The translations under genes were made by a program, and so were the position numbers. This document shows, one piece after another, positions 1 to 8,596 of a stretch of DNA of 64,000 nucleotides; within the stretch, counting starts at the first letter, position 1, and every line of letters starts with the position of its first letter. The DNA is taken from assembly GCF_041020765.1 (NCBI RefSeq), contig NZ_JBEUEJ010000002.1; one strand, 5' to 3'. A model generated the notes under the pieces. That model did not search any database, was not told where the DNA came from, and saw nothing but the letters and a program-made list of their open reading frames with translations. The DNA comes from Kineococcus terrestris. GTDB lineage: Bacteria; Actinomycetota; Actinomycetes; Actinomycetales; Kineococcaceae.

Positions 1-491
1 ACCTCGCCGGCCCGGCCGACTGGGCCGAGTCCCGCGCCCGCGCGACCGGCTGGCGCACGGCGCTGGTGGAGACCCTGCGCGTGGTGCCGGCGCCCGTGCG
101 GGGCGACTGGACGGCCGCCTCGGGGTACCTGGCGGCGCTGCGCCTGCTGGAGGACGGCGCGACCGCCGTCTTCGCCGCCAACGACCACATGGCCCTGGGC
201 GTGGTGCGCGCCGTCACCGAGGCGGGCGGCGCGGTGCCCGGCGACGTCAGCGTCGTCGGCTTCGACGACATGCCCGACGCCGCGTACCTCACCCCGCCGC
301 TGACGACGGTCCACAAGGACTTCGCCGAGGTCGGGCGCCGCTGCGTCGAGGTGCTCCTGGGCCGGCTCAGCGACCGCCTCGTCCACCCCGAGGCCGTCAG
401 CCCGCGGCTGGTGGTGCGCGCCAGCACGGCCGTCCCGCCCGCCGTCCCGCTGGGCGGCCGGGCCGAGCGCCGGACGGCCGCCGCCGGCTGA
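1..491 (+). CDS. LacI-family transcriptional regulator, C-terminal part (5' end outside window)
   Basis: The reading frame is already open at the window edge (first full codon at base 3) and stops at 489-491, so only the C-terminal half of the protein is present. The visible residues match the periplasmic-binding-like effector domain of LacI/GalR repressors: AVFAANDHMALGVVRAV, then a GDVSVVGFDDMPDAAYLTPPL segment split by the family, then PLTTVHKDF and the RRCVEVLLGRL dimer-interface helix, ending with PRLVVRAST. These are family hallmarks; the sugar ligand cannot be told. The DNA-binding helix-turn-helix is upstream of the window. It converges on rpsA across a strong hairpin at 544-578. Confidence 0.9.
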   Translation, partial: LAGPADWAESRARATGWRTALVETLRVVPAPVRGDWTAASGYLAALRLLEDGATAVFAANDHMALGVVRAVTEAGGAVPGDVSVVGFDDMPDAAYLTPPLTTVHKDFAEVGRRCVEVLLGRLSDRLVHPEAVSPRLVVRASTAVPPAVPLGGRAERRTAAAG

Positions 492-543
492 GCGCGCCGC
501 GCGCGGTCCGCGGACCCCGCGCGCCGGACGTGCCCGGCGCGCG

Positions 544-578
544 GACGGCCCCGCACCCGGGAGGGGTGCGGGGCCGTC
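544..578. terminator. Bidirectional hairpin between lacI-type gene and rpsA
   Basis: Perfect 15-bp inverted repeat (arms 544-558 and 564-578) with a 5-nt loop, lying between two convergent genes that end at 491 and 608. There is no U tract on either side, as is usual in high-GC actinobacteria. Inferred to terminate both transcripts. Confidence 0.8.
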
Positions 579-607
579 GGCTGTCCGGGCGCGGGGCCCG
601 GGGCGGC

Positions 608-2125
608 TCAGCTGCCGCCGGTGAGCTTCTCGCGCAGCGCGGCGAGGGCCTCGTCCGAGGCCAGCGTGCCGGCCGCCTCCGGAGCCTCGGAGGTGTAGGA
701 CGACGGCGCCGAGCCGCCGCCGGACGAGGAGGACGAGGAGGAGGACGACGAGGCGGCGGGGGCGTTGCCCTCGGCCTCGGCGCGGGCCTCGGCCTCGGCC
801 AGCTCGGCCACGACGCGGCGGTGGGCCTCCCAGCGCTCGTGGGCCAGCGCGTACTGCGCCTCCCACTCCTCGCGCTGGGCCTCGTACCCCTCGAGCCACT
901 CGTTGGTGGTCGGGTCGAAGCCCTCGGGGTACTTGTAGTTGCCCTGCTCGTCGTAGTCCGCGGCCATGCCGTACAGCGACGGGTCGAACTCGTCGCCGTT
1001 GGCGGCCAGCGACTCGTTGGCCTGCTTGAGCGACAGCGAGATGCGCCGGCGCTCCAGGTCGATGTCGATGACCTTGACGAAGATGTCCGAGTTGACCTGG
1101 ACGACCTGCTCGGGCACCTCGACGTGGCGCTCGGCCAGCTCCGAGATGTGCACGAGGCCCTCGATGCCGTCGTCGACGCGGACGAACGCGCCGAACGGGA
1201 CGAGCTTGGTGACCTTGCCCGGCACGACCTGGCCGATCGCGTGGGTCCGGGCGAACTGCTGCCACGGGTCCTCCTGCGTCGCCTTCAGCGACAGGGAGAC
1301 CCGCTCGCGGTCCATGTCGACGTCGAGGACCTCGACGGTGACCTCCTGGCCGACCTCGACGACCTCGCTGGGGTGGTCGATGTGCTTCCAGGACAGCTCG
1401 GAGACGTGCACCAGGCCGTCGACGCCGCCCAGGTCCACGAACGCGCCGAAGTTGACGATCGAGGAGACGACGCCGGAGCGGACCTGGCCCTTCTGCAGGG
1501 TCGTGAGGAAGTTCTGGCGGACCGCCGACTGGGTCTGCTCCAGCCAGGCGCGGCGGGACAGGACCACGTTGTTGCGGTTCTTGTCCAGCTCGATGATCTT
1601 GGCCTCGATCTTCTGGCCCACGTAGGGCTGCAGGTCGCGCACGCGGCGCATCTCGACCAGGGAGGCGGGCAGGAAGCCGCGGAGACCGATGTCGAGGATC
1701 AGGCCGCCCTTGACCACCTCGATGACGGTGCCCTCGACGACCTCGTCGGCCTCCTTCTTGGCCTCGATCGTGCCCCAGGCGCGCTCGTACTGGGCGCGCT
1801 TCTTGGACAGGATCAGGCGACCCTCCTTGTCCTCCTTCTGGAGGACCAGGGCCTCGACCTCGTCGCCCACGCCGACGACCTCGTTGGGGTCGACGTCGTG
1901 CTTGATCGAGAGCTCGCGGGAGGGGATGACACCCTCGGTCTTGTAACCGATGTCGAGGAGGACCTCGTCACGGTCGACCTTCACGATGGTGCCGGAGACG
2001 ATGTCACCGTCGTTGAAGTACTTGATGGTGGCATCGACCGCGGCGAGGAACTCCTCAGCGGACCCGATGTCGTTGATCGCGATCTGAGGGGTGGTGCCCG
2101 CCGGTGCGGTCGTGGTGGTGGTCAT
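608..2125 (-). CDS. rpsA: 30S ribosomal protein S1
   Basis: RpsA binds mRNA on the 30S subunit during translation initiation. The 505-aa product carries four S1 (OB-fold) repeats at roughly residues 40-110, 120-190, 205-278 and 290-365, with typical segments such as VNFGAFVDLGGVDGLVHVSEL and VPFGAFVRVDDGIEGLVHISEL-like cores (written here only in part). The C-terminal 140 residues form a charged, W/E-rich tail followed by a run of ten serines and a Gly/Ser segment, typical of actinobacterial S1 in having a disordered tail. ATG at 2125 is chosen because the protein then begins MTTTTTAPAG just before conserved sequence; a longer frame upstream to 2344 has non-homologous Arg/Pro-rich sequence. 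Its neighbour polA lies upstream, as in mycobacteria and streptomycetes. Confidence 0.96.
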   Translation of the reverse strand: MTTTTTAPAGTTPQIAINDIGSAEEFLAAVDATIKYFNDGDIVSGTIVKVDRDEVLLDIGYKTEGVIPSRELSIKHDVDPNEVVGVGDEVEALVLQKEDKEGRLILSKKRAQYERAWGTIEAKKEADEVVEGTVIEVVKGGLILDIGLRGFLPASLVEMRRVRDLQPYVGQKIEAKIIELDKNRNNVVLSRRAWLEQTQSAVRQNFLTTLQKGQVRSGVVSSIVNFGAFVDLGGVDGLVHVSELSWKHIDHPSEVVEVGQEVTVEVLDVDMDRERVSLSLKATQEDPWQQFARTHAIGQVVPGKVTKLVPFGAFVRVDDGIEGLVHISELAERHVEVPEQVVQVNSDIFVKVIDIDLERRRISLSLKQANESLAANGDEFDPSLYGMAADYDEQGNYKYPEGFDPTTNEWLEGYEAQREEWEAQYALAHERWEAHRRVVAELAEAEARAEAEGNAPAASSSSSSSSSSGGGSAPSSYTSEAPEAAGTLASDEALAALREKLTGGS

Positions 2126-2327
2126 GGAGGTAGGGGCTCCGTCAGGGACAGTCGAAGGGTGGAGCGCCGGGGAGGTCCCGGCACCCGCGGCGACCGGCCG
2201 GAGGGCGTCTCGGGGACCACTCGTTCGGGACCGCTGATCTGACCTGGGGACGGGCGCGCGCCGTGACAGCCTAGCGGTGCTCGCGCCCAGGGCAAAGACG
2301 GCCCGCGCGGCCCGCCAGGATGGGGGG

Positions 2328-3200
2328 GTGGACGACGTCAGCACCCCCGCCGCGGCCGGCGAGCCCCTCCCGCAGCCCTCGGTGGGCCGCCGCGCGGTCG
2401 GCGCCGGCGAGACCGCGCGCGCCCAGCGGGCGTGGTGGGACGCCGAGGCCGCGGACTACCGCGCCGAGCACGGCGCCTTCCTCGGCGACGGGCGGCCCGG
2501 CTCGGACTTCGTCTGGGGCCCGGACGGGCTGCGCGAGGCCGACGCCGGTCTGCTCGGCGACGTCGCCGGGCGCGACGTGCTGGAGGTGGGCGCGGGGGCG
2601 GGCCAGTGCGCGCGCTGGCTGGCCGGGCGCGGGGCGCGCGTCGTGGCCACCGACCTGTCCCTGCAGATGCTGCGCCAGGGCGCGGCCGTGCAGGAGGCGG
2701 CAGCGCGGGAGGCCGGCACGGGTCCGGCGGTGTCGCCGGTGCCGCTGGTGCAGTGCGACGCCCGCGCGCTGCCCTTCGGCGACGCGGTCTTCGACGTCGT
2801 GTGCACCTCCTACGGCGCCCTGCCGTTCGTGGCCGACGCCGGCCGGGTCCTGGCCGAGGCGGCGCGGGTGCTGCGCCCGGGCGGCCGCTTCGCCGCCAGC
2901 GTGCCGCACCCGGTGCGCTGGGCCCTGCCGGACGTGCCCGGGCCGGAGGGGCTGACGGCGGTGCACTCCTACTTCGACCGCCGCCCCTACGTGGAGGCCG
3001 ACGAGGCCGGGCGCGTCAGCTACGCCGAGCACCACCGCACGGTCGGGGACTGGGTGCGGCTCCTCGTGGGCGCGGGCCTGGTCGTCGTCGACCTCGTCGA
3101 GCCGGAGTGGGCCTCGGGCGAGGCGGTGTGGGGCGGCTGGTCGCGCCTGCGCGGCGAGCTGCTGCCCGGCACCCTGGTGCTGGTGGCCGACCGCCCCTGA
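2328..3200 (+). CDS. Class I SAM-dependent methyltransferase
   Basis: A 290-aa Rossmann-fold methyltransferase of the Methyltransf_11/UbiE type. Motif I is VLEVGAGAGQCARWLAGRG at about residues 84-102, followed by the acidic SAM-ribose loop VVATDLS, motif II around QCDARALPFGDAVFDVV and motif III around VLRPGGRFAASVPHP. The substrate is unknown; the N-terminal ARAQRAWWDAEAADYRAEHG segment is common to an uncharacterised actinobacterial family usually found near polA/rpsA. GTG at 2328 is preferred because conserved sequence begins soon after, and CAGGAT lies 6 nt before it, a plausible -10 box for a leaderless message. Transcribed divergently from rpsA and convergent with polA. Confidence 0.85.
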   Translation: MDDVSTPAAAGEPLPQPSVGRRAVGAGETARAQRAWWDAEAADYRAEHGAFLGDGRPGSDFVWGPDGLREADAGLLGDVAGRDVLEVGAGAGQCARWLAGRGARVVATDLSLQMLRQGAAVQEAAAREAGTGPAVSPVPLVQCDARALPFGDAVFDVVCTSYGALPFVADAGRVLAEAARVLRPGGRFAASVPHPVRWALPDVPGPEGLTAVHSYFDRRPYVEADEAGRVSYAEHHRTVGDWVRLLVGAGLVVVDLVEPEWASGEAVWGGWSRLRGELLPGTLVLVADRP

Positions 3201-3255
3201 GGGCGGCCGGCCGGAGACCCCGCCGGCGGCCGGTGGACGAGCGGTCGGCGAGCGC

Positions 3256-6042
3256 TCAGTGGCCGGCCTCGTGCCAGGAGCGGCCCACGCCCACCGACAC
3301 GTCCAGCGGCACGGCCAGGGAGGCCGCCCCCGCCATCTGCTCGCGCACCAGGTGCTCCAGCGGCTCGCGCTCGCCCTCGGCGACCTCCAGCACCAGCTCG
3401 TCGTGCACCTGCAGCAGCAGCCGCGAGCGCAGCCCGGCCCCGCGCAGCTGCGCGTCCACGCCGAGCATCGCCACCTTGATGATGTCGGCGGCCGAGCCCT
3501 GGATGGGCGCGTTGAGGGCCATCCGCTCGGCCATCTCGCGCCGCTGGCGGTTGTCGCTGGTCAGGTCCGGCAGGTAGCGGCGCCGCCCGAGGATCGTCTC
3601 GGTCCAGCCGTCCTTGCGGGCCACGTCGACGACACCGCGCAGGTAGTCGCGCACCCCGCCGAAGCGCTCGAAGTACTCGTCCATGAGGCTGCGCGCCTCC
3701 TCGGTCGAGATCTTCAGCTGGTTGGACAGCCCGAACGGGGACAGCCCGTACGCCAGGCCGTAGGACATCGCCTTGATCTTGGCGCGCATCTCGGGCGTCA
3801 CCTCGGCCGGGGCGACGGAGAAGACCCGGCTGCCGACGAAGCGGTGCAGGTCCTCGCCGGAGTTGAAGGCGTCGATGAGGCCCTGGTCGCCGGACAGGTG
3901 CGCCATGATCCGCATCTCGATCTGCGAGTAGTCGGCCGTCAGCAGGCTCTCGTACCCGCCGTCGGCACCCCCCTCGCCCACGACGAAGGCCTCGCGGATG
4001 CGCCGGCCCTCCTCGGTGCGGATCGGGATGTTCTGCAGGTTCGGGTCGGTGGAGCTCAGCCGGCCCGTGGCGGCGATCATCTGCTGGTAGGTGGTGTGGA
4101 TGCGCCCGTCGTCGGCGACCGACTTGCGCAGCCCCTCGACCGTCTGGCGCAGCCGGGAGGCGTCGCGGTGCTCCAGCAGGTGCGCCAGGAACGGGTGCTC
4201 GGTCTTGACGAACAGGGCGGCCAGGGCGTCCGCGTCGGTCGTCCAGCCGGTCTTGGTGCGCTTGGTCTTCGGCATGCCGAGCTGGTCGAAGAGGACGGTC
4301 TGCAGCTGCTTGGGCGAGCCGAGGTTGATCTCGGTGCCGATGACGGAGAAGGCCTGCTGCTCGGCGTCGGCGACGCGGTCGGCGAAGTGCTGCTCCAGGT
4401 CCGCCAGCAGCTGCTGGTCCACCGCGATGCCGGTGCGCTCCTGGCGGGCCAGGACGGCGACCAGCGGCAGCTCCACCTCGCGCAGCAGGCGGGTGCCGCC
4501 GCGGGCCTCCAGCTCGGCCGAGAGGACGTCGACCAGCTCGGCGATCGCCAGGGCGCGGACCATGCCCTCCTGCGCGCGGGCGTGGTCGCCGCCGCCGACG
4601 GGACCCTCGCCGGCGTCCAGGGTCAGCTGCTCGTCGCCGGCGGGCTCGGGAGCGGACCCCTCGGCGCGCAGCTCGCGCTTGAGGTGGCGCACCGCGAGGT
4701 CGGCCAGGTCGTAGCTGCGCTGGTCCGGCCGGCACAGGTAGGCGGCCAGGGCGGTGTCCATCACCACGCCGGCCAGCTCCCAGCCGCGCGCCAGCAGGGC
4801 GTGGCTGGGGCCCTTGACGTCGTGGGCGACCTTGGGGCGCGCGGGGTCGGCCAGCCACGCGGCCAGCGCGGCCTCGTCCGCGGGTTCCAGGGTCGCCGGG
4901 TCGAGGAAGGCGGCCACGCCGTCGGCGCCGGCCAGGGCCAGGCCGGTCACGTCGCCCGTGCCGCGGCCCCACTCCCCCGTCACGTGCAGGCCCGTGCGCT
5001 CGCGGGCGTGCTCCTCCAGCCAGGGGCCGACCTCGCCGGCCAGCAGCACGGCCCCGTCGAGGCCGAAGCCCTCCTCGGCCTCCGGCTCGGCGGACTCCAG
5101 CGTGGCGAACAGCCGGTCGCGCAGGACGCGGAACTCCAGGCCGTCGAAGACGGTGTGCACGCGCTCGCGGTCCCAGGCGCGCCGGTGCAGGTCGGCCGGC
5201 TCGACGCCCAGGTCCAGGTCGCGCACGAGGGCGTTGAGGCGGCGGTTGCGGATGACGCCGTCCAGGTGGTCGCGCAGGCTCTGCCCCGCCTTGCCCTTGA
5301 CGAGGTCGGCGTGGGCGATGACGCCGTCCAGGCCGTCGTAGGCGGTGATCCACTTGGCGGCCGTCTTCGGTCCCACCCCCGGCACCCCGGGCAGGTTGTC
5401 GCTGGTCTCCCCCACCAGCGCCGCCAGGTCCGGGTAGCGCTCGGGCGGGACGAGGTAGCGCTCCTCGACGACCTCCGGGGTCATCCGCAGCACCTCCGAG
5501 ACGCCCCGCAGCGGGTACAGGACCGTCACCTCGGGCCGCACCAGCTGCAGCGCGTCGCGGTCGCCGGTGGACACGAGCACGTCGTAGCCCTCGGCGACCG
5601 CGCGCTCGGTCAGGGTGGCGATGACGTCGTCGGCCTCGTACCCCTCGGCCTCCACGACCGGCACGTTGAGCGCGGCCAGGACCTCCTTGACGAGGTCGAC
5701 CTGCCCGCGGAACTCCTCCGGGCTCTTGGCGCGGTTGGCCTTGTACTCGCCGTAGGCCTCGGTGCGGAAGGAGGCGCGCGAGACGTCGAAGGCGACCGCC
5801 AGGTGGGTCGGCTCCTCGTCGCGCAGGAGGTTGATGAGCATGGCGGTGAAGCCGTAGACGGCGTTGGTGGGCTGGCCCGTGGTGGTGCCGAAGTTCTCCA
5901 CCGGCAGGGCGTAGAAGGCCCGGTAGGCCAGGGAGTGCCCGTCGACCAGGAGCAGGCGCGGGCGCCCGGGCGCGGGCGCCGGCGGCTTCCTCGTCGGGGT
6001 CGTCGAGCGCTTCGTCGCGGTGCGGGCGGCCGGGGGGGTCAC
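3256..6042 (-). CDS. polA: DNA polymerase I
   Basis: A 928-aa family A DNA polymerase for Okazaki-fragment maturation and repair. The N-terminal 5'-3' exonuclease domain starts at LLLVDGHSLAYRAFYALP and includes EGYEADDVIATL and GVPGVGPKTAAKW (helix-hairpin-helix). The central 3'-5' exonuclease-like domain lacks the DxE metal-binding motif, so proofreading is predicted lost, as in mycobacterial PolA. The polymerase domain has motif A DYSQIEMRIMAHLSGD, motif B KAMSYGLAYGLS and motif C VHDELVLEV. The start is set at GTG 6042 because TACCCT (6050-6055) lies exactly 7 nt before it, giving a leaderless transcript; a GTG at 6072 would add ten residues. Confidence 0.96.
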   Translation of the reverse strand: MTPPAARTATKRSTTPTRKPPAPAPGRPRLLLVDGHSLAYRAFYALPVENFGTTTGQPTNAVYGFTAMLINLLRDEEPTHLAVAFDVSRASFRTEAYGEYKANRAKSPEEFRGQVDLVKEVLAALNVPVVEAEGYEADDVIATLTERAVAEGYDVLVSTGDRDALQLVRPEVTVLYPLRGVSEVLRMTPEVVEERYLVPPERYPDLAALVGETSDNLPGVPGVGPKTAAKWITAYDGLDGVIAHADLVKGKAGQSLRDHLDGVIRNRRLNALVRDLDLGVEPADLHRRAWDRERVHTVFDGLEFRVLRDRLFATLESAEPEAEEGFGLDGAVLLAGEVGPWLEEHARERTGLHVTGEWGRGTGDVTGLALAGADGVAAFLDPATLEPADEAALAAWLADPARPKVAHDVKGPSHALLARGWELAGVVMDTALAAYLCRPDQRSYDLADLAVRHLKRELRAEGSAPEPAGDEQLTLDAGEGPVGGGDHARAQEGMVRALAIAELVDVLSAELEARGGTRLLREVELPLVAVLARQERTGIAVDQQLLADLEQHFADRVADAEQQAFSVIGTEINLGSPKQLQTVLFDQLGMPKTKRTKTGWTTDADALAALFVKTEHPFLAHLLEHRDASRLRQTVEGLRKSVADDGRIHTTYQQMIAATGRLSSTDPNLQNIPIRTEEGRRIREAFVVGEGGADGGYESLLTADYSQIEMRIMAHLSGDQGLIDAFNSGEDLHRFVGSRVFSVAPAEVTPEMRAKIKAMSYGLAYGLSPFGLSNQLKISTEEARSLMDEYFERFGGVRDYLRGVVDVARKDGWTETILGRRRYLPDLTSDNRQRREMAERMALNAPIQGSAADIIKVAMLGVDAQLRGAGLRSRLLLQVHDELVLEVAEGEREPLEHLVREQMAGAASLAVPLDVSVGVGRSWHEAGH

Positions 6043-6142
6043 GACCGCCAGGGTAGTGACCGCCCCGGACACGACCCCGGCGAGACCCCGGCGCGACCCG
6101 GGCGCGACCCCGGCGCGGCTGCGGGCCCACCTGGGAGCGCTC

Positions 6143-6733
6143 TCAGGACGCCGAGGCGCCCGTGGCCTCCTCGGCGCGCGAGCGGGCCAGCCGCGCGCGC
6201 AGGGAGCGGCGGCGGGCCAGGACGTCCTCGGTGGCGCTGGCGGCCGGCGCGTCGCCCATCAGGCGCCGCCGCAGCACCGGCAGCGGGACGGCCCGGCGCA
6301 CCACGACCGGCGCGAAGCCCAGCCGCGCCAGGTAGCGGGTGTACTCGCGCTCGCCCGGCAGGACCGAGCAGCGCAGCTCGTCGGCCCCCTCGGCCTGGGC
6401 CACGGCCATCGCCCGGCGCAGCAGGGCCCGCCCCACGCCCCGGCGGCGGTGCTCGGGCACCACGTGCAGGTGCTCGACGCTCGGGCCGCCGGGGTCGCCC
6501 AGCGGCAGCAGCGGTGCGGAGTGCAGCAGGGCGTACCCGACGGGGCGCTCGCCCACGGTGGCCAGCAGCACCCGCACGCCGTCCTCGGCCAGGGCGCGCA
6601 CCAGGCGCTCGCGCACCGCGGGCACCGGCGCCCGCAGGACCCCGCGGTCGAACCGCGCCGACGCGTACAGCTCCATGAGGAGGTCCACGTCGGCCGACCT
6701 CGCCTGACGGACCTCGACGACTTCTCGTGCCAC
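6143..6733 (-). CDS. GNAT-family N-acetyltransferase
   Basis: A 196-aa acetyltransferase. The acetyl-CoA binding core is seen as VEHLHVVPEHRRRGVGRALLRRAM (motif A with R/Q-x-x-G-x-G/A), preceded by the beta-strand PVGYALLHSAPLLPL and followed by the C-terminal LARLGFAPVVVRRAV strand pair. The substrate cannot be inferred. It is transcribed in the same direction as polA, ending about 100 bp upstream of it, and its GTG start follows a modest AAGGGG ribosome-binding site. Confidence 0.85.
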   Translation of the reverse strand: MAREVVEVRQARSADVDLLMELYASARFDRGVLRAPVPAVRERLVRALAEDGVRVLLATVGERPVGYALLHSAPLLPLGDPGGPSVEHLHVVPEHRRRGVGRALLRRAMAVAQAEGADELRCSVLPGEREYTRYLARLGFAPVVVRRAVPLPVLRRRLMGDAPAASATEDVLARRRSLRARLARSRAEEATGASAS

Positions 6734-6904
6734 GAACGCCCCTTCGAACGAACCCGGCGCCCCCGCTCCCGGCGACCGCCCACGCGGCTGAGCCGGACTG
6801 TAGGGCCACCCGGGGCCCCGGGGGAAGATCAGATCACGGTCCGGTGACGATCGGTACGCACGGTGGTTGAACGCTCACCCGCGGGTGCCGGACCCGCACG
6901 GGAC

Positions 6905-6939
6905 GGGGCCCGGCGGACCGCACCGGTCCACCGGGCCCC
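6905..6939 (-). terminator. Hairpin after livF
   Basis: Arms 6905-6919 and 6925-6939 pair over 14 of 15 positions with a 5-nt loop (one C/A mismatch). It lies 30 bp downstream of the livF stop codon, so it probably ends the liv operon transcript. The remaining part of 6734-6968 shows nothing else convincing. Confidence 0.7.
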
Positions 6940-6968
6940 GCGCCCGCCCACCCGCCGTCCGGCTCCGC

Positions 6969-7724
6969 TCAGACGTCGCCGCCCAGGTAGGCGGCCCGGA
7001 TGGAGTCGTCGGCCGCCAGCTCGGCGCCCGTGCCGTGGCGCACCACGGTGCCGGTCTCCAGCACGTAGGCGACGTCGGCCGTGCGCAGCGCCTGCGCGGC
7101 GTTCTGCTCCACCAGCAGCACCGTCGTCCCCTGGGCGTTGATCTCCCGCACGATGGCGAAGATCTGCTGGATGAGCTTGGGCGCCAGCCCCATCGACGGC
7201 TCGTCCAGCAGCAGCACCCGCGGGCGCGACATGAGGGCCCGCCCGATGGCCAGCATCTGCTGCTCACCGCCGGACATCGTCCCCGCCGCCTGCGCGCGGC
7301 GCTCGGCCAGGCGCGGGAAGAGGGCGAACACGCGGTCCAGGTCCGCCCGGTAGGCGGCGGTGCGCCGGTCCTTGCGCGTGTAGGCGCCCATGTCGAGGTT
7401 CTCGAGCACGCTCATGCCGGGGAAGGTGCCCCGCCCCTCCGGCGCCTGGCACAGGCCGCGCTGGACGAGCTTGTGGGAGGGCACCCGGGTGATGTCCTCC
7501 CCCTCGAAGAGGATGCGCCCGGCGCGCACGCTGCGCAGGCCCGAGATCGTCTTCAGGGTCGTCGTCTTGCCGGCGCCGTTGGCCCCGATGAGGGTTGCGA
7601 TGCCCCCGGCCGGCACCGAGAACGACACGTCCCGGATGGCCTCGATGCGGCCGTAGTTGACGCTGAGGTCCTCGACCCGCAGCTGCTCCTCGCCCAGCGT
7701 GCGGGCGCTCGTCGGCGTGCTCAC
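6969..7724 (-). CDS. livF: Branched-chain amino-acid ABC transporter ATP-binding protein LivF
   Basis: A 251-aa ABC ATPase, one of the two nucleotide-binding subunits of the branched-chain amino-acid importer. Walker A is GANGAGKTTTLKTISG (about residues 43-58), the Q-loop and QAPEGRGTFPGMSVLENLDMG segment is the LivF signature, the ABC signature is MSGGEQQMLAIGRAL and Walker B is RVLLLDEPSMGL, followed by the switch histidine region reduced to VLLVEQN as usual in LivF. GTG at 7724 overlaps the livG stop codon by 4 bp (GTGA), so translation is probably coupled. It is the last gene of the operon. Confidence 0.95.
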   Translation of the reverse strand: MSTPTSARTLGEEQLRVEDLSVNYGRIEAIRDVSFSVPAGGIATLIGANGAGKTTTLKTISGLRSVRAGRILFEGEDITRVPSHKLVQRGLCQAPEGRGTFPGMSVLENLDMGAYTRKDRRTAAYRADLDRVFALFPRLAERRAQAAGTMSGGEQQMLAIGRALMSRPRVLLLDEPSMGLAPKLIQQIFAIVREINAQGTTVLLVEQNAAQALRTADVAYVLETGTVVRHGTGAELAADDSIRAAYLGGDV

Positions 7725-8596
7725 AGCTCTCCCCGCAGGTCGTCGATCTCCGCGGCCGTCCCGGGGTCGCCCGCGGTCTCCTCCTCGTCGACGCCCAGGT
7801 AGGCGGCGATGACGGCCGGGTCGTCCCGCACCTGCGCGGGGCTGCCCTCGGCGATCTTCTTGCCGAACTCCAGCACCACGATGCGGTCGGTGACGCCCAT
7901 GACCAGGCGCATGTCGTGCTCGATGAGCAGCACGGTGTTGCCCAGGTCGCGCACGCGGCGGATGAGGTCCATCAGCCGCTGCTTCTCCACCGGGTTGAAC
8001 CCGGCCGCCGGCTCGTCCAGGCACAGCAGCTTCGGCCGCGTCGCGAGCGCGCGCGCGATCTCCAGCCGCCGCTGCTCGCCGTAGGACAGGTTGCGCGCCA
8101 GGTCGTCGGCGCGGTGCCCGAGGTCCATCAGCTCCAGCAGCTCGTCGGCCAGCCGGTCCCCCTCGGCGGTCTCGCGCCGGTGCCGCGACAGCCGGAACAG
8201 CGCCGAGAGCACCCCGGAGCGGTGGTGCGAGTCGGCCCCCACGAGCACGTTCTCGCGCGCCGTCATGTTGCCGAACAGGCGGATGTTCTGGAACGTGCGG
8301 GCGATGCCCAGGCGGTTGATCTGGTACCGCTTGCGCCGCCCCAGCGGCTGGCCGTCGAACACGACGCGGCCCTGCGTGGGCGGGTACACGCCGGTCAACG
8401 CGTTGAAGCACGTGGTCTTGCCGGCCCCGTTGGGGCCGATGAGGCCCAGGATCTCGCCGCGGCGGATGTCGAAGGACACCCGGTCGAGGGCGACCACGCC
8501 GCCGAAGCGCATCGTGACCTCCTCCATCCGCAGCAGCACGTCGTGCTCGCCCGGCGCGGTGCCCGCACCGGGAGCGGTCGTCGTCGTGTCAGGCAC
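7721..8596 (-). CDS. livG: Branched-chain amino-acid ABC transporter ATP-binding protein LivG
   Basis: A 291-aa ABC ATPase. Walker A is GPNGAGKTTCFNALTGVYPP, the signature is LSYGEQRRLEIARAL and Walker B LLCLDEPAAGFNP; the long insertion after Walker A with TFQNIRLFGNMTARENV and the C-terminal VLEFGKKIAEGSPAQVRDDPAV are typical of LivG, and the final VIAAYLG matches the LivG C-terminus, here with about 20 extra acidic residues. It overlaps livM by 8 bp and livF by 4 bp. It pairs with LivF as the asymmetric ATPase dimer on the LivHM membrane core. Confidence 0.95.
   Translation of the reverse strand: MPDTTTTAPGAGTAPGEHDVLLRMEEVTMRFGGVVALDRVSFDIRRGEILGLIGPNGAGKTTCFNALTGVYPPTQGRVVFDGQPLGRRKRYQINRLGIARTFQNIRLFGNMTARENVLVGADSHHRSGVLSALFRLSRHRRETAEGDRLADELLELMDLGHRADDLARNLSYGEQRRLEIARALATRPKLLCLDEPAAGFNPVEKQRLMDLIRRVRDLGNTVLLIEHDMRLVMGVTDRIVVLEFGKKIAEGSPAQVRDDPAVIAAYLGVDEEETAGDPGTAAEIDDLRGEL

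Noticed and set aside
2126..2344. N-terminal extension of rpsA to 2344
   Set aside because: Arg/Pro/Ser-rich sequence without similarity to S1; it also crosses the start of the divergent methyltransferase gene.
3259..6678. Plus-strand 1,139-codon frame opposite polA
   Set aside because: Composition typical of an antisense frame, no recognisable motif, and it crosses into the acetyltransferase.
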